DNA from: Chitinophagaceae bacterium
GTDB lineage: Bacteria; Bacteroidota; Bacteroidia; Chitinophagales; Chitinophagaceae
Assembly: GCA_016710935.1 (NCBI GenBank)
Contig: JADJTY010000012.1
Span: 372,001 to 436,000, forward strand
Direction: 5' to 3'
DNA: 64,000 bases
In this document: piece by piece, positions 24,806 through 34,640 of the stretch
Layout: each line of letters starts with the position of its first letter
How positions within the stretch are numbered: the stretch's first letter is position 1
Made by a program: the position numbers and the translations under genes
Notes under the pieces: generated by a model
The model's input: only the letters and a program-made list of their open reading frames with translations
What the model was told of the DNA's origin: nothing
Database searches by the model: none

Positions 24806-26942
24806 TATAATTTCTTTCCAGTTCCGCTATCAACCCGGCTGTACTATTCAAAATTTCACTTTCAATCCTGTTATCTGAAACCATTTTTTGCAAAGCCATA
24901 ATTTTCTTCATTGCCGAACTATCGTTTCCCAATGGCGAAATACTACTGATAAGATTATGGCAAACAGCAGGGAGTGCCTCAATATTATTTTCGCTGATAA
25001 TTTTTTTAAGTTTTAGTATCTCAACAGGTATTTCCAGTTTCACCTGTTCTAAGATTTTACCGGCCATTTGCATATCGCCCCCGGCAAGTTGCAATAAAAA
25101 AGAGTTGGTATTGTTTTCATCCCTCTTTGGTGATGTCTGAATAAATTCAGCAAGATATTTCTGCAGGATTTTTTTCAATTCACCTTCGTCAATTGGTTTG
25201 GCCAGGTAATCATTCATACCGGCTGCCCTGCATTTTTCTTTTTCGGCATCCATAACATAAGCGGTCATAGCTACTACAGGTATTACATTCCCGTTTTCCC
25301 TGATAGCCATACAGGTTTTGTACCCATCCAGTAAAGGCATTTGAATATCAAGCAGTAAAAGATCAAAATGCTGAGTTTTCAATGCTTCCAGAACTTCCAT
25401 TCCATTTTCTTTTATTTCTGGCCGGATAGCATATTGGTTTAACAGTTTTGTAATTAAAAGCTGGTTAACCGGATTATCCTCTGCAACAAGCACTGCAGTG
25501 TTATTAAATGTTATCAGTCCTGTTTGTGCTTCCTCAAAATCAACAATAGCGGTTTCAGTAATTAAATGTTTTGTAAAAGGCAGTACTACTTTGAAAATAG
25601 AACCTTTCCCTGCTTCACTGATAACAGTTACTGAACCTCCCAAAAGTTCAGCCAGGTTTTTTACAATTGCCAGGCCAAGCCCGGTACCTTTCTGAAAATT
25701 TTCCTGTGCATTTCCAATTTGTTGAAATCGTTCAAATATCAATTCCTGCTTTGATTCAGGTATTCCGATACCGGTATCCTGAACCCTGAATTCCAATTCA
25801 ACTTTTTTATCGTCTTCAAGTGATTTGGAAACATCAATAAATACAAAACCTTTTTGTGTGAATTTAAAGGCATTGCTCACCAGGTTAATCAAAATTTGAT
25901 ATAACCGGTCCGGGTCACCATGCAGGTATTGAGGCACATCCGCTGCTATCTGCCAGGTAAATTTCAACTGCTTTTCTTTCACCGTATTCATAAACATGGA
26001 TTCGAGTGTTTGCAGCATACGCTTTAAATCAAATTCTTTTTGATCAACGGTCATTTCACCCGACTCGATTTTTGATATATCCAGAATATCATTAACCAGG
26101 TGCAGCAGGTTATTACTGGAGTTTTCGATAATATCTGAAAACTTCTGCTGCTCTTCATTTAAGGCTGTTTGTTGCAGCAGCCGGCTAAAACCCTTTATTG
26201 CATTTAACGGGGTTCTTAGTTCATGGCTCATATTTGCCAGGAACTGTTCCTTGATCATGGCTGATTTTTTTACTTCATCATTTGCTTTTTCCAAAGCTTC
26301 TATTAAACGTACCTGGCGCCTGTGACGGTTGATAATAATTGTGCCCAATATTAAAATAGCGGCTATCGCAATCAGTGCAAATATTTTATTGAGGGTTGAT
26401 AATTTCTGAGAAGCCTCTGTATTGCTGTTAAAGGTGTTTTTCAATTTTGTTTCCAGGCCCTTTTCAATATTTATTGCGGTTTGATAAATACTGTCGCCTG
26501 AATTTAATAAAGCCAGTGAATCGGTATACAGTTTTTTTGATTGTATATCTCCGGATTCCGTTGCCTCTATTATTTTAAAACTGACAGCTACCTGCCGGCT
26601 GATAAATGTGTTAAGCTTTATAAAATTTTTCCGGGTGCCGGTATCAACATTCAGTTTTTCAAGTACCGAAACATTATAGCCAATTGCAGCCAGCGAATCG
26701 GTAATAGACCCGGTGTTAATTTTATCAGGATTTTGCCTGGTTAACCTTGTTTCCAGCACTGCTGCTGTATTTGCAATCTCCTGCAAACGGTTGTTAATAG
26801 TAAAGATCACAGCTGCTTCCTGGTTACCGGTTTTTAAACCCTTTATATTTTTGATTGTATACAACTGCGCAGCCAATATCAGCAGCATCAGCACAATTGT
26901 TAAAGAAAGTATCCAGAAATTATATCCAATACGGCTATTCAT
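24777..26942 (-). CDS. Hybrid sensor histidine kinase with receiver and HPt domains
   Basis: A 721-residue phosphorelay protein. An N-terminal membrane helix (residues about 9-30) and a second one (about 187-204) enclose a helical extracytoplasmic sensor of about 155 residues. Then come HisKA with phospho-accepting His240 (NMSHELRTPLNAIKG), HATPase_c (NLVSNAFKFTQKG, DTGIGIPESK, GTGLGLAIVKNL), a receiver domain with aspartate in LLLLDIQMPLLDGY, and a C-terminal HPt domain (VCHNLISSISPLG). All relay steps are thus in one chain. A LytTR response regulator gene lies directly upstream, so the pair probably acts together. The signal is unknown. Confidence 0.9.
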   Translation of the reverse strand: MNSRIGYNFWILSLTIVLMLLILAAQLYTIKNIKGLKTGNQEAAVIFTINNRLQEIANTAAVLETRLTRQNPDKINTGSITDSLAAIGYNVSVLEKLNVDTGTRKNFIKLNTFISRQVAVSFKIIEATESGDIQSKKLYTDSLALLNSGDSIYQTAINIEKGLETKLKNTFNSNTEASQKLSTLNKIFALIAIAAILILGTIIINRHRRQVRLIEALEKANDEVKKSAMIKEQFLANMSHELRTPLNAIKGFSRLLQQTALNEEQQKFSDIIENSSNNLLHLVNDILDISKIESGEMTVDQKEFDLKRMLQTLESMFMNTVKEKQLKFTWQIAADVPQYLHGDPDRLYQILINLVSNAFKFTQKGFVFIDVSKSLEDDKKVELEFRVQDTGIGIPESKQELIFERFQQIGNAQENFQKGTGLGLAIVKNLAELLGGSVTVISEAGKGSIFKVVLPFTKHLITETAIVDFEEAQTGLITFNNTAVLVAEDNPVNQLLITKLLNQYAIRPEIKENGMEVLEALKTQHFDLLLLDIQMPLLDGYKTCMAIRENGNVIPVVAMTAYVMDAEKEKCRAAGMNDYLAKPIDEGELKKILQKYLAEFIQTSPKRDENNTNSFLLQLAGGDMQMAGKILEQVKLEIPVEILKLKKIISENNIEALPAVCHNLISSISPLGNDSSAMKKIMALQKMVSDNRIESEILNSTAGLIAELERNYNDLATFKQT

Positions 26943-26950
26943 TTGCGCAG

Positions 26951-27376
26951 TTATATAAGCTGAAGCTTTTTCAGTAAATCGTTTTTATAGGTTTCAGAAA
27001 CCGGCAATGCTGTACCCATTACAAATGCAACCCCGTCTTCGATATAATCGATTTTTGAAACCGGTATAAGAAACCCCCGGTGAATACGTACAAATTCAGA
27101 TGCAGGCAATTTCTCTTCCATACTTTTTAGTGTAGCATGAATGATATACTGCTTTTCCTGGGTATTTATTTTAACGTAATCGCCTTTCGATTCCAGCCAA
27201 AGTATTTCATTCATTAAGATCTTCCGGATCACTTTATTGTCTTTTATGAAAATCTGTTCACGATTAACTTCATTTAACTGCGTGTTTTTCATGGCCAGCA
27301 GTTCTTTTGCTTTTTCAATGGCCAGCATTACCCTAGCAATGGATACAGGTTTTACAATGTAGTCAATCACATTCAA
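26951..27376 (-). pseudogene. LytTR response regulator, DNA-binding part after a frameshift
   Basis: This frame holds the end of a receiver domain (NVIDYIVKPVSIARVMLAIEK split from its start) and a full LytTR DNA-binding domain (ILWLESKGDYVKINT, IHATLKSMEEKL, RIHRGFLIPVSKIDYIE). The listed start is a TTG inside the receiver and is not a true start. Dropping the base at 27428 joins it to the upstream frame as KPPTILITAKTGYAIEAFEL, the expected receiver sequence. It is either a pseudogene or a sequence error. It sits 8 bp upstream of the histidine kinase. Confidence 0.8.
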
Positions 27377-27386
27377 TTCAAACGCT

Positions 27387-27647
27387 TCAATGGCATATCC
27401 TGTTTTTGCGGTAATTAAAATAGTTGGCAGGCTTTTCCGGTAATAATTTCAACAGCTCCAGTCCGGTCATGCCTGGCATTTCTACATCCAGTAATAATAT
27501 ATCAACTGCATGCTTACTTAAAAAAGATCTTGCCTCAATGGCTGTTTCACATTCACCAACAATTTCTACATCATCAATTTTTTTCAGCATCTCTACCAGC
27601 ATCAACCGTATCACTCTATTATCATCAACAATCAATACTTTATTCAT
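27387..27647 (-). pseudogene. LytTR response regulator, receiver part before the frameshift
   Basis: 86 residues starting MNKVLIVDDNRVIRLMLVEM. Phospho-accepting aspartate is in ILLLDVEMPGMTGLELLKLL, after which the frame runs into RKNRICH and a stop. The natural continuation is in the next frame. As written, the product would be half a receiver without output domain. Confidence 0.8.
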
Positions 27648-27847
27648 ATTGTATCAGTTATTTACAAATAAATATACTCATAACTGCTCATATGCCTGAT
27701 GCAGTTATACAATGCCCTTTTGTGGATTATGCAAATACAAATAGAGCCTATTAATTTCATAGGCATGCGCTTTATCGGTAAAGCGGTATAATTCAGCGGT
27801 TAAATGCCCTTTTTTACCGGTTAAATTTCAATTGTATAATGTCTGTA

Positions 27848-28543
27848 TTAATCCCTGCTTCTGGATTGATAGATAAGTATGTATTGTACCAACATGGCAA
27901 TAGAAGCCAGAGCAGCAACTACATAAGTAAGAGCCGCCCATTTTAAAGCATCTTTTGCTTTTGTATGTTCGGTAACGGTTGTTATACGGGCAGTATCAAG
28001 CCATGTAAGCGCCCTGGCAGATGCATCAAATTCAACCGGAAGTGTAATGACAGAAAACAAGGTAGTTGTCGCAAATAAGATAATACCTATTAATAAAACA
28101 GTTGGATTACCACCACCAAAACCCAACATACCGAGCCCGATAATAATTACCCATTGCGATAAGGTACTGCTGATCTTTACTGCCGGCACCAACCTGCTTC
28201 TTAACATCAGCATAGAGTAAGCGGTTGCATGTTGTACAGCATGGCCGCATTCGTGTGCTGCCACTGCAGCAGCAGAAACGTTAGTACCTGCATATACATC
28301 CGGGCTGAGGTTTACTGTTTTATTTAATGGGTTGTAATGATCAGATAAAAACCCATCAACAGAAACAACCTGCACATCATAAATGCCATTATCACGAAGC
28401 ATTTTTTCTGCCACTTCCTTACCACTTAAGCCACTGCTGGTTGGTACTTTGCTATATTCAGCAAATTTGCTTTTTAAACGGGATTGTACCAACATGCCAA
28501 TGCCCATAAAAATCAATGAAACAATCATTATTCCAAAAGTCAT
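27848..28543 (-). CDS. Neutral zinc metallopeptidase, YugP type
   Basis: A membrane-bound M48-like peptidase with the zinc motif AAHECGHAVQHA (HExxH), preceded by the family segment VSVDGFLSDHYNPLNKTVNLS. There is an N-terminal membrane helix and two or three more in the C-terminal half (VIIIGLGMLGFG, VLLIGIILFATTTLF, VVAALASIAMLVQYIL). I start at the ATG at 28543 (231 residues), because family members begin just before the first helix. An upstream ATG at 28609 adds 22 residues without signal character and would begin next to a terminator. It stands alone. Confidence 0.82.
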   Translation of the reverse strand: MTFGIMIVSLIFMGIGMLVQSRLKSKFAEYSKVPTSSGLSGKEVAEKMLRDNGIYDVQVVSVDGFLSDHYNPLNKTVNLSPDVYAGTNVSAAAVAAHECGHAVQHATAYSMLMLRSRLVPAVKISSTLSQWVIIIGLGMLGFGGGNPTVLLIGIILFATTTLFSVITLPVEFDASARALTWLDTARITTVTEHTKAKDALKWAALTYVVAALASIAMLVQYILIYQSRSRD

Positions 28544-28607
28544 AATTAAAAATTTATACTTCAAAAAAGCAAAGAATACGCCAATTTGTTTTGTATGACA
28601 TTTCGAC

Positions 28608-28634
28608 AAAAAAAGGAGAGAATCGCTTCTCTCC
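28608..28634 (-). terminator. Intrinsic terminator of the PKD-rich surface gene
   Basis: GGAGAGAA, TCGC loop and TTCTCTCC, with a T run on the minus strand. The same hairpin occurs after the next large surface gene (33539-33565). Confidence 0.85.
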
Positions 28635-28657
28635 TGTATGGTTGCACATTTATAGTT

Positions 28658-31600
28658 TTAGTTTTTTACTACTTTTTTTACTGTGTTTGTATTACTGCTT
28701 ATTATATGTAAAGCGTAAACTCCTTTTGCAATTCCTGCTAAACTGCCAAGATCCAGGTAATGATTTCCACGATTGAGTTTAAATTCTTTTTCTTTAATTA
28801 CCTGGCCATTAATGCCTAAAAGTTTTAAACTGATCGTTTCTGTGGCCGTACTCACTGTCAGCCAAACACCTATTTTATCTGTAAATGGATTGGGTGCAAT
28901 AACTATCGTGCTTTCATTTATTACAGGGAAAACCACCCTGATGGGACTATAGGCAAAATTACCATCTATATCAACCAGTTTCAACCTGTAGTATAGCTTA
29001 CTGTATCCCATTGGAATATTCCTGTCTGTATAAGAATAAGCCGTTTTATTGGCCAAATAAGAAACCTGTCCGATTGCGTTAAATTGAACCCCATCAACAC
29101 TTCTTTCAATTTTAAAATGACTGAAATTAAGTGCCGAACTAACGAGCCAGTTTAAGGCAGCGTAATCCTCCCGCCATACTGCTGTAAATTCTGATAACAC
29201 AACGGGTAAAGTAAAGCATCTGTTATCAATAATTTTTGTTACATTATTTGTACAGCCATCAGCTGTTGTAGCAGTTAGCGTAATTGTTTTATTACCACCT
29301 CCTGTTGGATATATTATTGCATGAGGTCCAATACCTGAAGCTGTTGCCGGTGTTGCGCCAACTCCAAAGTTCCAGCTATAAGAAGCAATTGCTACCCCCG
29401 GGAAATTGTTTACCCCTGTAAATGTTGTATTTGAACATCCAAGAAGAGAAGAATTAATACCAGGGCTTGGCCTGCCGTTAACTTTAATTGTCACTGCATC
29501 AAAAGCCTCACAGGTTCCAATAGTACCCTTTACCGTATAAACATAAGTACCCGGATTATTAACTCCGCTAAATGTGGGTTGCGGAATTGCAGTATTATCT
29601 AAAAATAAAGCTGGTGTCCATAAATACGTTACCCCGGCCTGAGCTGCAGAACCAATCAGGAAAGGTGCTACAGTTCCTTCACAAAAAGAAGCATCAGCTC
29701 CTGCATTCATAGCCGGAACTGCAGGGTCAATAATAACCTGTACATCATCGAAGTTAGCTGCACAACCCAATGGAGCCGGGCTGCTTAGTGTCCAGCGGAA
29801 AATATATGTACCGGGTACCATTCCTGTAACAGCCGTATTGGGTGCATTAATATTTACAAAACCTGAACCGACAGGGCCTGATACATAAGACCAGGTACCT
29901 GCATTGATAACACCGGCAGTTGCAGCCAGGTTAACCGTAGCTGAATTACAAACACGTATATCAGTTCCCGCTGCCGCAACCCTTTCTTTTACAATTTGAA
30001 CTTTATCTACTGAAGCCACACAAGCTGCATTGGTATTTACCCGGTATTGATAAATATAAAGACCTGCCACAATGCTGTTGAGTGTTGTATCCTGAGAAGT
30101 TATATTGCCTGTTCCGGCTGTGGGGCTGTTAGGACCACTTTCAATGACCCAGGTACCTGTACCTACAGCGGGTATATTTCCTGTAAGTGTTATTGTATTT
30201 GTATTAAAGCAAAGTTGTACATCGGCTCCGGCATTGGCTTGCGATGGTGTTGGATAATTGGTAAGGATCATGTCATCAAACGTTGCAGGGCAGGCACCTA
30301 CAGCCGGTAAAGAATAGCGGAAAGTATAAACACCGGGTAACGAACCAAGCGTTGTAAGCCCTGTAACCACTGCTGTATTAGGCGAATTTGTTGTAATAGT
30401 TGAACCAGCCGGGCCAGATACATAAGTCCAGGTGCCGGTGGTATTGGCATTTCCGGTAAGATTCGCAGAAGGCGCATTGCATAAATTAATATCTGCTCTT
30501 GCGTTGGCTGCAGCTGTAATGTTAAGTACCACATCATCTGTTTTATCGGCACAGCCCGCTCCATTAGTGGTTGTCCAGCGTAAGGTATAAGTACCATTCA
30601 TTAAATTAGAAACAGTAGAAGTTGCCAAAAGCTGATTGGAGAAAGTTGGTGTAGAGCCCGGTGGGCCAGAAATAACCTGCCAGTAACCGGTTCCAACCGC
30701 AGGCGGAGTTGCTGCAAGTGTTAATGCTGTAGCAGTAGTAACATTACAAACCGATTGATCGGGGCCTGCAGCAGCAGCAGATGGTTCACTAACCACTCTT
30801 ACAACAACTGTATCTGAAATATCGGCACAAATTCCGCCGGTGCTGATCCTGTATTCAAATTCATATATGCCTGGTAAAAACCCGTTTACAAGTGTACTAT
30901 TATTATTGGGAGTAGCTACTGCTGTAGTGGCAGGTCCTGACAATTGGCTCCATTTACCGGTAGTACCTGCTGGTGGTGCCGTTGCAGTTAATGTTGCTGA
31001 AGCAGGTATAGCAGGTGCACAAATATCAATATCAGTACCTGCATTTGCAGAGATTGCCTGGTTGACTGTAACTACTACAGTATCTCTTAATGTTGTACAG
31101 GTAACTACACTCAAAGCATATTCAAAACGATAGGTACCAGGTGCTGAAATGTTAGCGGTTGTTGCCTGTGTATTGGTCGACGAAACAGAAGATCCTGCAT
31201 CTATTGCTGTCCAGGTAATGGTTGAAGAACCGGGTGCACTGCCGTTTAAAGCTGCGGTTGTAGATCCGGATGGGCGGCAAATATCCGCACCAGCATTGGG
31301 TACCGGAGGTCCTTGCACTGCCGTAGTAGTTAATACCTGTTCATCAAATATTGAACCGCATGCATTGCTCACCGTCCAGCGGAAAGTATACACCGTAGTA
31401 GCTGCAAGCCCTTGTGCAACAGCATTGGGTGTATTGGCATTGGGTAAAAAACTTACACCGGCAGAAGGAGTGGCTGTCCAGGTACCAGTTTCTGTAGAAT
31501 TGGGTGTATTGGCTGTTAAACGTACATTACCGGCACAAATAGTTGCATCAAGTCCAGTTGTTGCTAAGGTGGGAGCAGCAGTAGTAACTCTAACACTCAT

Positions 31601-33304
31601 CGTGTCGCTTCTTGAAGGGCATGTTTTGCCACCAGAAATGCTTAATCTTATAACATACACTCCCTGAACCAGCGGAAAAGATGGAAGACTTCCCATTGTA
31701 AGAGAAAGCGTATTAATTCCTGATAATACAGCAGTACTTGGTCCTGAAATCTGGGTCCAGGTATATGTTCCTGTACCCCCACCTGAACCAATAGGATTGG
31801 CAGTTAAGGTATTACATGGCAAAATTGGATTGCTGCCTGCATTAACAATACTTGGAGTCCGGGATACGGTAATAGCTATATCACGATACTGTGAACCACA
31901 ACTATTTGAATATTCCATCCGGAAAACATAAGTGCCTGCTGTTGTCATACCGGTAGCCGTCCAGGTATCTGTTCTTGTTCCTGAAGCCGCAACAGAAGAG
32001 GTATATGAAACTGAACCCACAGCTGCGGGGCCAGAAATCCTTATTCCGGTCCTTGTCAATCCATTGGTAACAGAAGCCAGGTCGTCATATGATAATGTGA
32101 AAGTTGTTGATGTTGCATCGCATGCCAGGTCCCTATCTGCAGGTGTACTAAGATTATTTACAGAAGGTGCACGGTAAATGGTATGTGTACTGGATGCGGT
32201 ACAACCAGCAGCATTTGTTCTTACATAAGTAAATACATACGGAAAAGTACCGGTCAGGTTTCCAACAGTAACATTGGCAACAGTATTATTAGGTGTAAAT
32301 GTGGCTACTGGTGTTGCAGGTGAAGTTTGAGTCCATACTCCGGTTTCTCCCGCAGTTAATGCTGTTCCGCTTAAAGTTTGTGTGGTAACTGCCGGTAAAC
32401 CACAAAAGGAGGTATAGCTTTGGGCTCCTTGCGCTACCGGCGGATCAAATGTATTGGCAACATTAATAATCACATCATCAAATCCGGAAAGGCAGGGACC
32501 ACTAACCGTCCATCTTAAAGTATAAGAACCTGGTACTAATCCACAAACCTGCGATGTATTTGAAGTTGGAGTAACAATTACCGGTGTATTGGGGCCCGAT
32601 ATTAAGGTCCAGAACCCACTCTGTGGTGGTGTTAACCCCGGGCTGGCTGCGGTCATGGCAACACAACTGCCACCACAACTTAGATTTTTATCTACACCCG
32701 CATTTACTGCAGGCGGAGAAGCAATCCTCAACAACATTGCATCACTTGTAGCGCAGGTTCCGTTGGAAATAGTCCACGTTAAAGTATAGGTAGCTGAGCC
32801 GGCAGGTGGAGTGTATGTTGCATTGGGGGCATTGGCATTGGGTAAAAAAGTACCTCCAGCCGGTGCTACTGTCCAGGTGCCAATAAATGGAGCAGAAACT
32901 GCATTGGCATTTAAAGGAGCTGCAGTATTGGTACACTGTGTAATATCCGGGCCTGCTGTTGCTGTGGGGGGTACAGGTAATACAGTTATTGCAACTATAT
33001 CTTTTGCCAGCAAATTATCTGAGCAACGATTTGACAGTTCAAAAATATAATTACCGGGAGTAAGCCCTGTTACTGTTGTTACAGTTGCATTAGGACTGGT
33101 TATGGTTGCAGCAGGACCAGACAATTTAGTCCATTGATACAAAGGAGGTATAGATTGAGGGTTCCCCGCTACACCCGTAAGTGTTAAAGCAGAACCAACG
33201 CAAATAGTTTGGTCAGTACCCGCATTTACTGTACAGTTTTGTGCCGTAATATTGTTTGCGAAAACAAATAGCAGCATTAATAAAGTAAGTAGATTTTTTT
33301 TCAT
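28658..33304 (-). CDS. Giant T9SS surface protein with about 14 PKD/Ig-like repeats
   Basis: A 1548-residue secreted protein with a signal peptide (LLTLLMLLFVFANNITAQ). About 14 units of 85-100 residues follow, each opening with a motif like NAGTDIDIC and closing with GTYIFRWT-type strands and D-V-V. This is the PKD/Ig-like arrangement found in adhesins. Paired cysteines recur once per unit. The C-terminal 80 residues are a T9SS type A sorting domain (VIAPNPFTDKIGVW, LLGINGQVI, IAKGVYALHII). T9SS cargo is exported across the outer membrane and fixed to the surface. No catalytic domain is seen. Confidence 0.88.
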   Translation of the reverse strand: MKKNLLTLLMLLFVFANNITAQNCTVNAGTDQTICVGSALTLTGVAGNPQSIPPLYQWTKLSGPAATITSPNATVTTVTGLTPGNYIFELSNRCSDNLLAKDIVAITVLPVPPTATAGPDITQCTNTAAPLNANAVSAPFIGTWTVAPAGGTFLPNANAPNATYTPPAGSATYTLTWTISNGTCATSDAMLLRIASPPAVNAGVDKNLSCGGSCVAMTAASPGLTPPQSGFWTLISGPNTPVIVTPTSNTSQVCGLVPGSYTLRWTVSGPCLSGFDDVIINVANTFDPPVAQGAQSYTSFCGLPAVTTQTLSGTALTAGETGVWTQTSPATPVATFTPNNTVANVTVGNLTGTFPYVFTYVRTNAAGCTASSTHTIYRAPSVNNLSTPADRDLACDATSTTFTLSYDDLASVTNGLTRTGIRISGPAAVGSVSYTSSVAASGTRTDTWTATGMTTAGTYVFRMEYSNSCGSQYRDIAITVSRTPSIVNAGSNPILPCNTLTANPIGSGGGTGTYTWTQISGPSTAVLSGINTLSLTMGSLPSFPLVQGVYVIRLSISGGKTCPSRSDTMSVRVTTAAPTLATTGLDATICAGNVRLTANTPNSTETGTWTATPSAGVSFLPNANTPNAVAQGLAATTVYTFRWTVSNACGSIFDEQVLTTTAVQGPPVPNAGADICRPSGSTTAALNGSAPGSSTITWTAIDAGSSVSSTNTQATTANISAPGTYRFEYALSVVTCTTLRDTVVVTVNQAISANAGTDIDICAPAIPASATLTATAPPAGTTGKWSQLSGPATTAVATPNNNSTLVNGFLPGIYEFEYRISTGGICADISDTVVVRVVSEPSAAAAGPDQSVCNVTTATALTLAATPPAVGTGYWQVISGPPGSTPTFSNQLLATSTVSNLMNGTYTLRWTTTNGAGCADKTDDVVLNITAAANARADINLCNAPSANLTGNANTTGTWTYVSGPAGSTITTNSPNTAVVTGLTTLGSLPGVYTFRYSLPAVGACPATFDDMILTNYPTPSQANAGADVQLCFNTNTITLTGNIPAVGTGTWVIESGPNSPTAGTGNITSQDTTLNSIVAGLYIYQYRVNTNAACVASVDKVQIVKERVAAAGTDIRVCNSATVNLAATAGVINAGTWSYVSGPVGSGFVNINAPNTAVTGMVPGTYIFRWTLSSPAPLGCAANFDDVQVIIDPAVPAMNAGADASFCEGTVAPFLIGSAAQAGVTYLWTPALFLDNTAIPQPTFSGVNNPGTYVYTVKGTIGTCEAFDAVTIKVNGRPSPGINSSLLGCSNTTFTGVNNFPGVAIASYSWNFGVGATPATASGIGPHAIIYPTGGGNKTITLTATTADGCTNNVTKIIDNRCFTLPVVLSEFTAVWREDYAALNWLVSSALNFSHFKIERSVDGVQFNAIGQVSYLANKTAYSYTDRNIPMGYSKLYYRLKLVDIDGNFAYSPIRVVFPVINESTIVIAPNPFTDKIGVWLTVSTATETISLKLLGINGQVIKEKEFKLNRGNHYLDLGSLAGIAKGVYALHIISSNTNTVKKVVKN

Positions 33305-33538
33305 TTTATTTTTTTTGAACCCTTTTTTTACAGTTATCCTGTCAGGCTTTAGTAAAAGCTTCTTTTATATTTGAGTGCAAATAGAAACAGGAATACCATT
33401 TGTTTTTATTCTTTTCGCTCAATAAGCTTTAAATACGGTCAAAACGCCTGTAACAGTAGTTGAAATAATAAGGAATTTGAATTGATAAGAATTAAAACGA
33501 AGTTCTGGTGATTGAAGATCGACATTGAAAAAAGACAT

Positions 33539-33565
33539 AAAAAAAGGAGAGAATCGCTTCTCTCC
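33539..33565 (-). terminator. Intrinsic terminator of the SdrD-B surface gene
   Basis: The same stem and loop as at 28608-28634 (GGAGAGAA, TCGC, TTCTCTCC) plus a T run on the minus strand, 29 bp after the stop codon. Confidence 0.85.
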
Positions 33566-33593
33566 TTTTGGATTTTACTATTTTTTGAATTTA

Positions 33594-34640
33594 TTAATGC
33601 ACACGTATTTTATTTGTTTCCACATTACCATTACTATCCTGTATCCTTAAAATATAAACTCCCGCAGGTAATTGGTTAACCGCTAATCTTTCAACCTGGC
33701 TGGCTTGTTTTGTTGATTTGCTATTTACCACCTGTCCTGCCTGATTGATCAGATCAATAGATAAAGCCTTTCCCTGCCAGCTATCGGGTAATTGAATATT
33801 GATAACATCTGTAGCCGGATTGGGGAATACACTGATAGCCGCTTTGCTGTTGAAATTCAACACACGCACATCAGAATACTTTACAGCTCCACTCAGGTAA
33901 ATTATTTTAATTCTGTAATAATTAATACCCGCATTTGGCTGCAGATCTATTTGCTTATACGTTGATGCATTGGTAGCCGGTACAGAAGCTATCGTTGCAT
34001 AGTTACTGCCAGTAGCCGATCTTTCAACTATAAATTCTTTTACTTCATTGATAGCTGAACTGATTTTCCAGTTTAGTTCAGCAGTTATATTTTTTCTGTA
34101 GGCCGTAAATTCAATGGAAGAGGCCAGTGTGATTGCATTATTTAAACCTCCATCAAAACTAAGGTTTACGGTAGTTGTTGTTACAGCAATGCCAGTTATT
34201 GATACGCCCAGCACATCACTATCTAAATTATCATTACCACCGGCATCAGGAATGGTGAAACCTACACCTGTTGGCAGGTTGGTAAATGTCATGGTATAAT
34301 TGCCCGGTGCAACATTGGGGAATAAATATCCGCCATTGGCATCGGTAACTGCTGTTGCTACAGGAATGCCACCATTGAACAACGTAACTACAACGCCTGC
34401 AAAGCCGGGTTCTCCTGCATCCTGTATACCATTATCATTTTTATCGGCCCAAACATAGTTACCAATTACAGCACGTGGTTTAAACAAACCTGCATCTACA
34501 GTTAAGTTTATATCGCCTGCGTTTAAAAGTATATTAGCTGTTAACCCCGTAGCTGGGTTTACATCGCTGTCTAAATTATCGTTTCCGCCAGCATCCTGTT
34601 GAGTAAATAAAATTCCACTTGGTAAGGTTGTAAATGCCAC
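33594..34640 (-). pseudogene. SdrD-B-type T9SS surface protein, C-terminal fragment
   Basis: 348 residues in the third frame of a gene that really spans 33594-39858. It contains one SdrD-B-like repeat (VIGNYVWADKNDNGIQDAG), a fibronectin-like linker, and a T9SS sorting domain (VFPNPATDVINIQL, LPAGVYILRIQDSNG). The listed start is a GTG within the previous repeat. Adding one A to the run at 34668-34671 joins this frame with the middle fragment (QYLFENLFPGTYQVAFTT). Confidence 0.8.
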
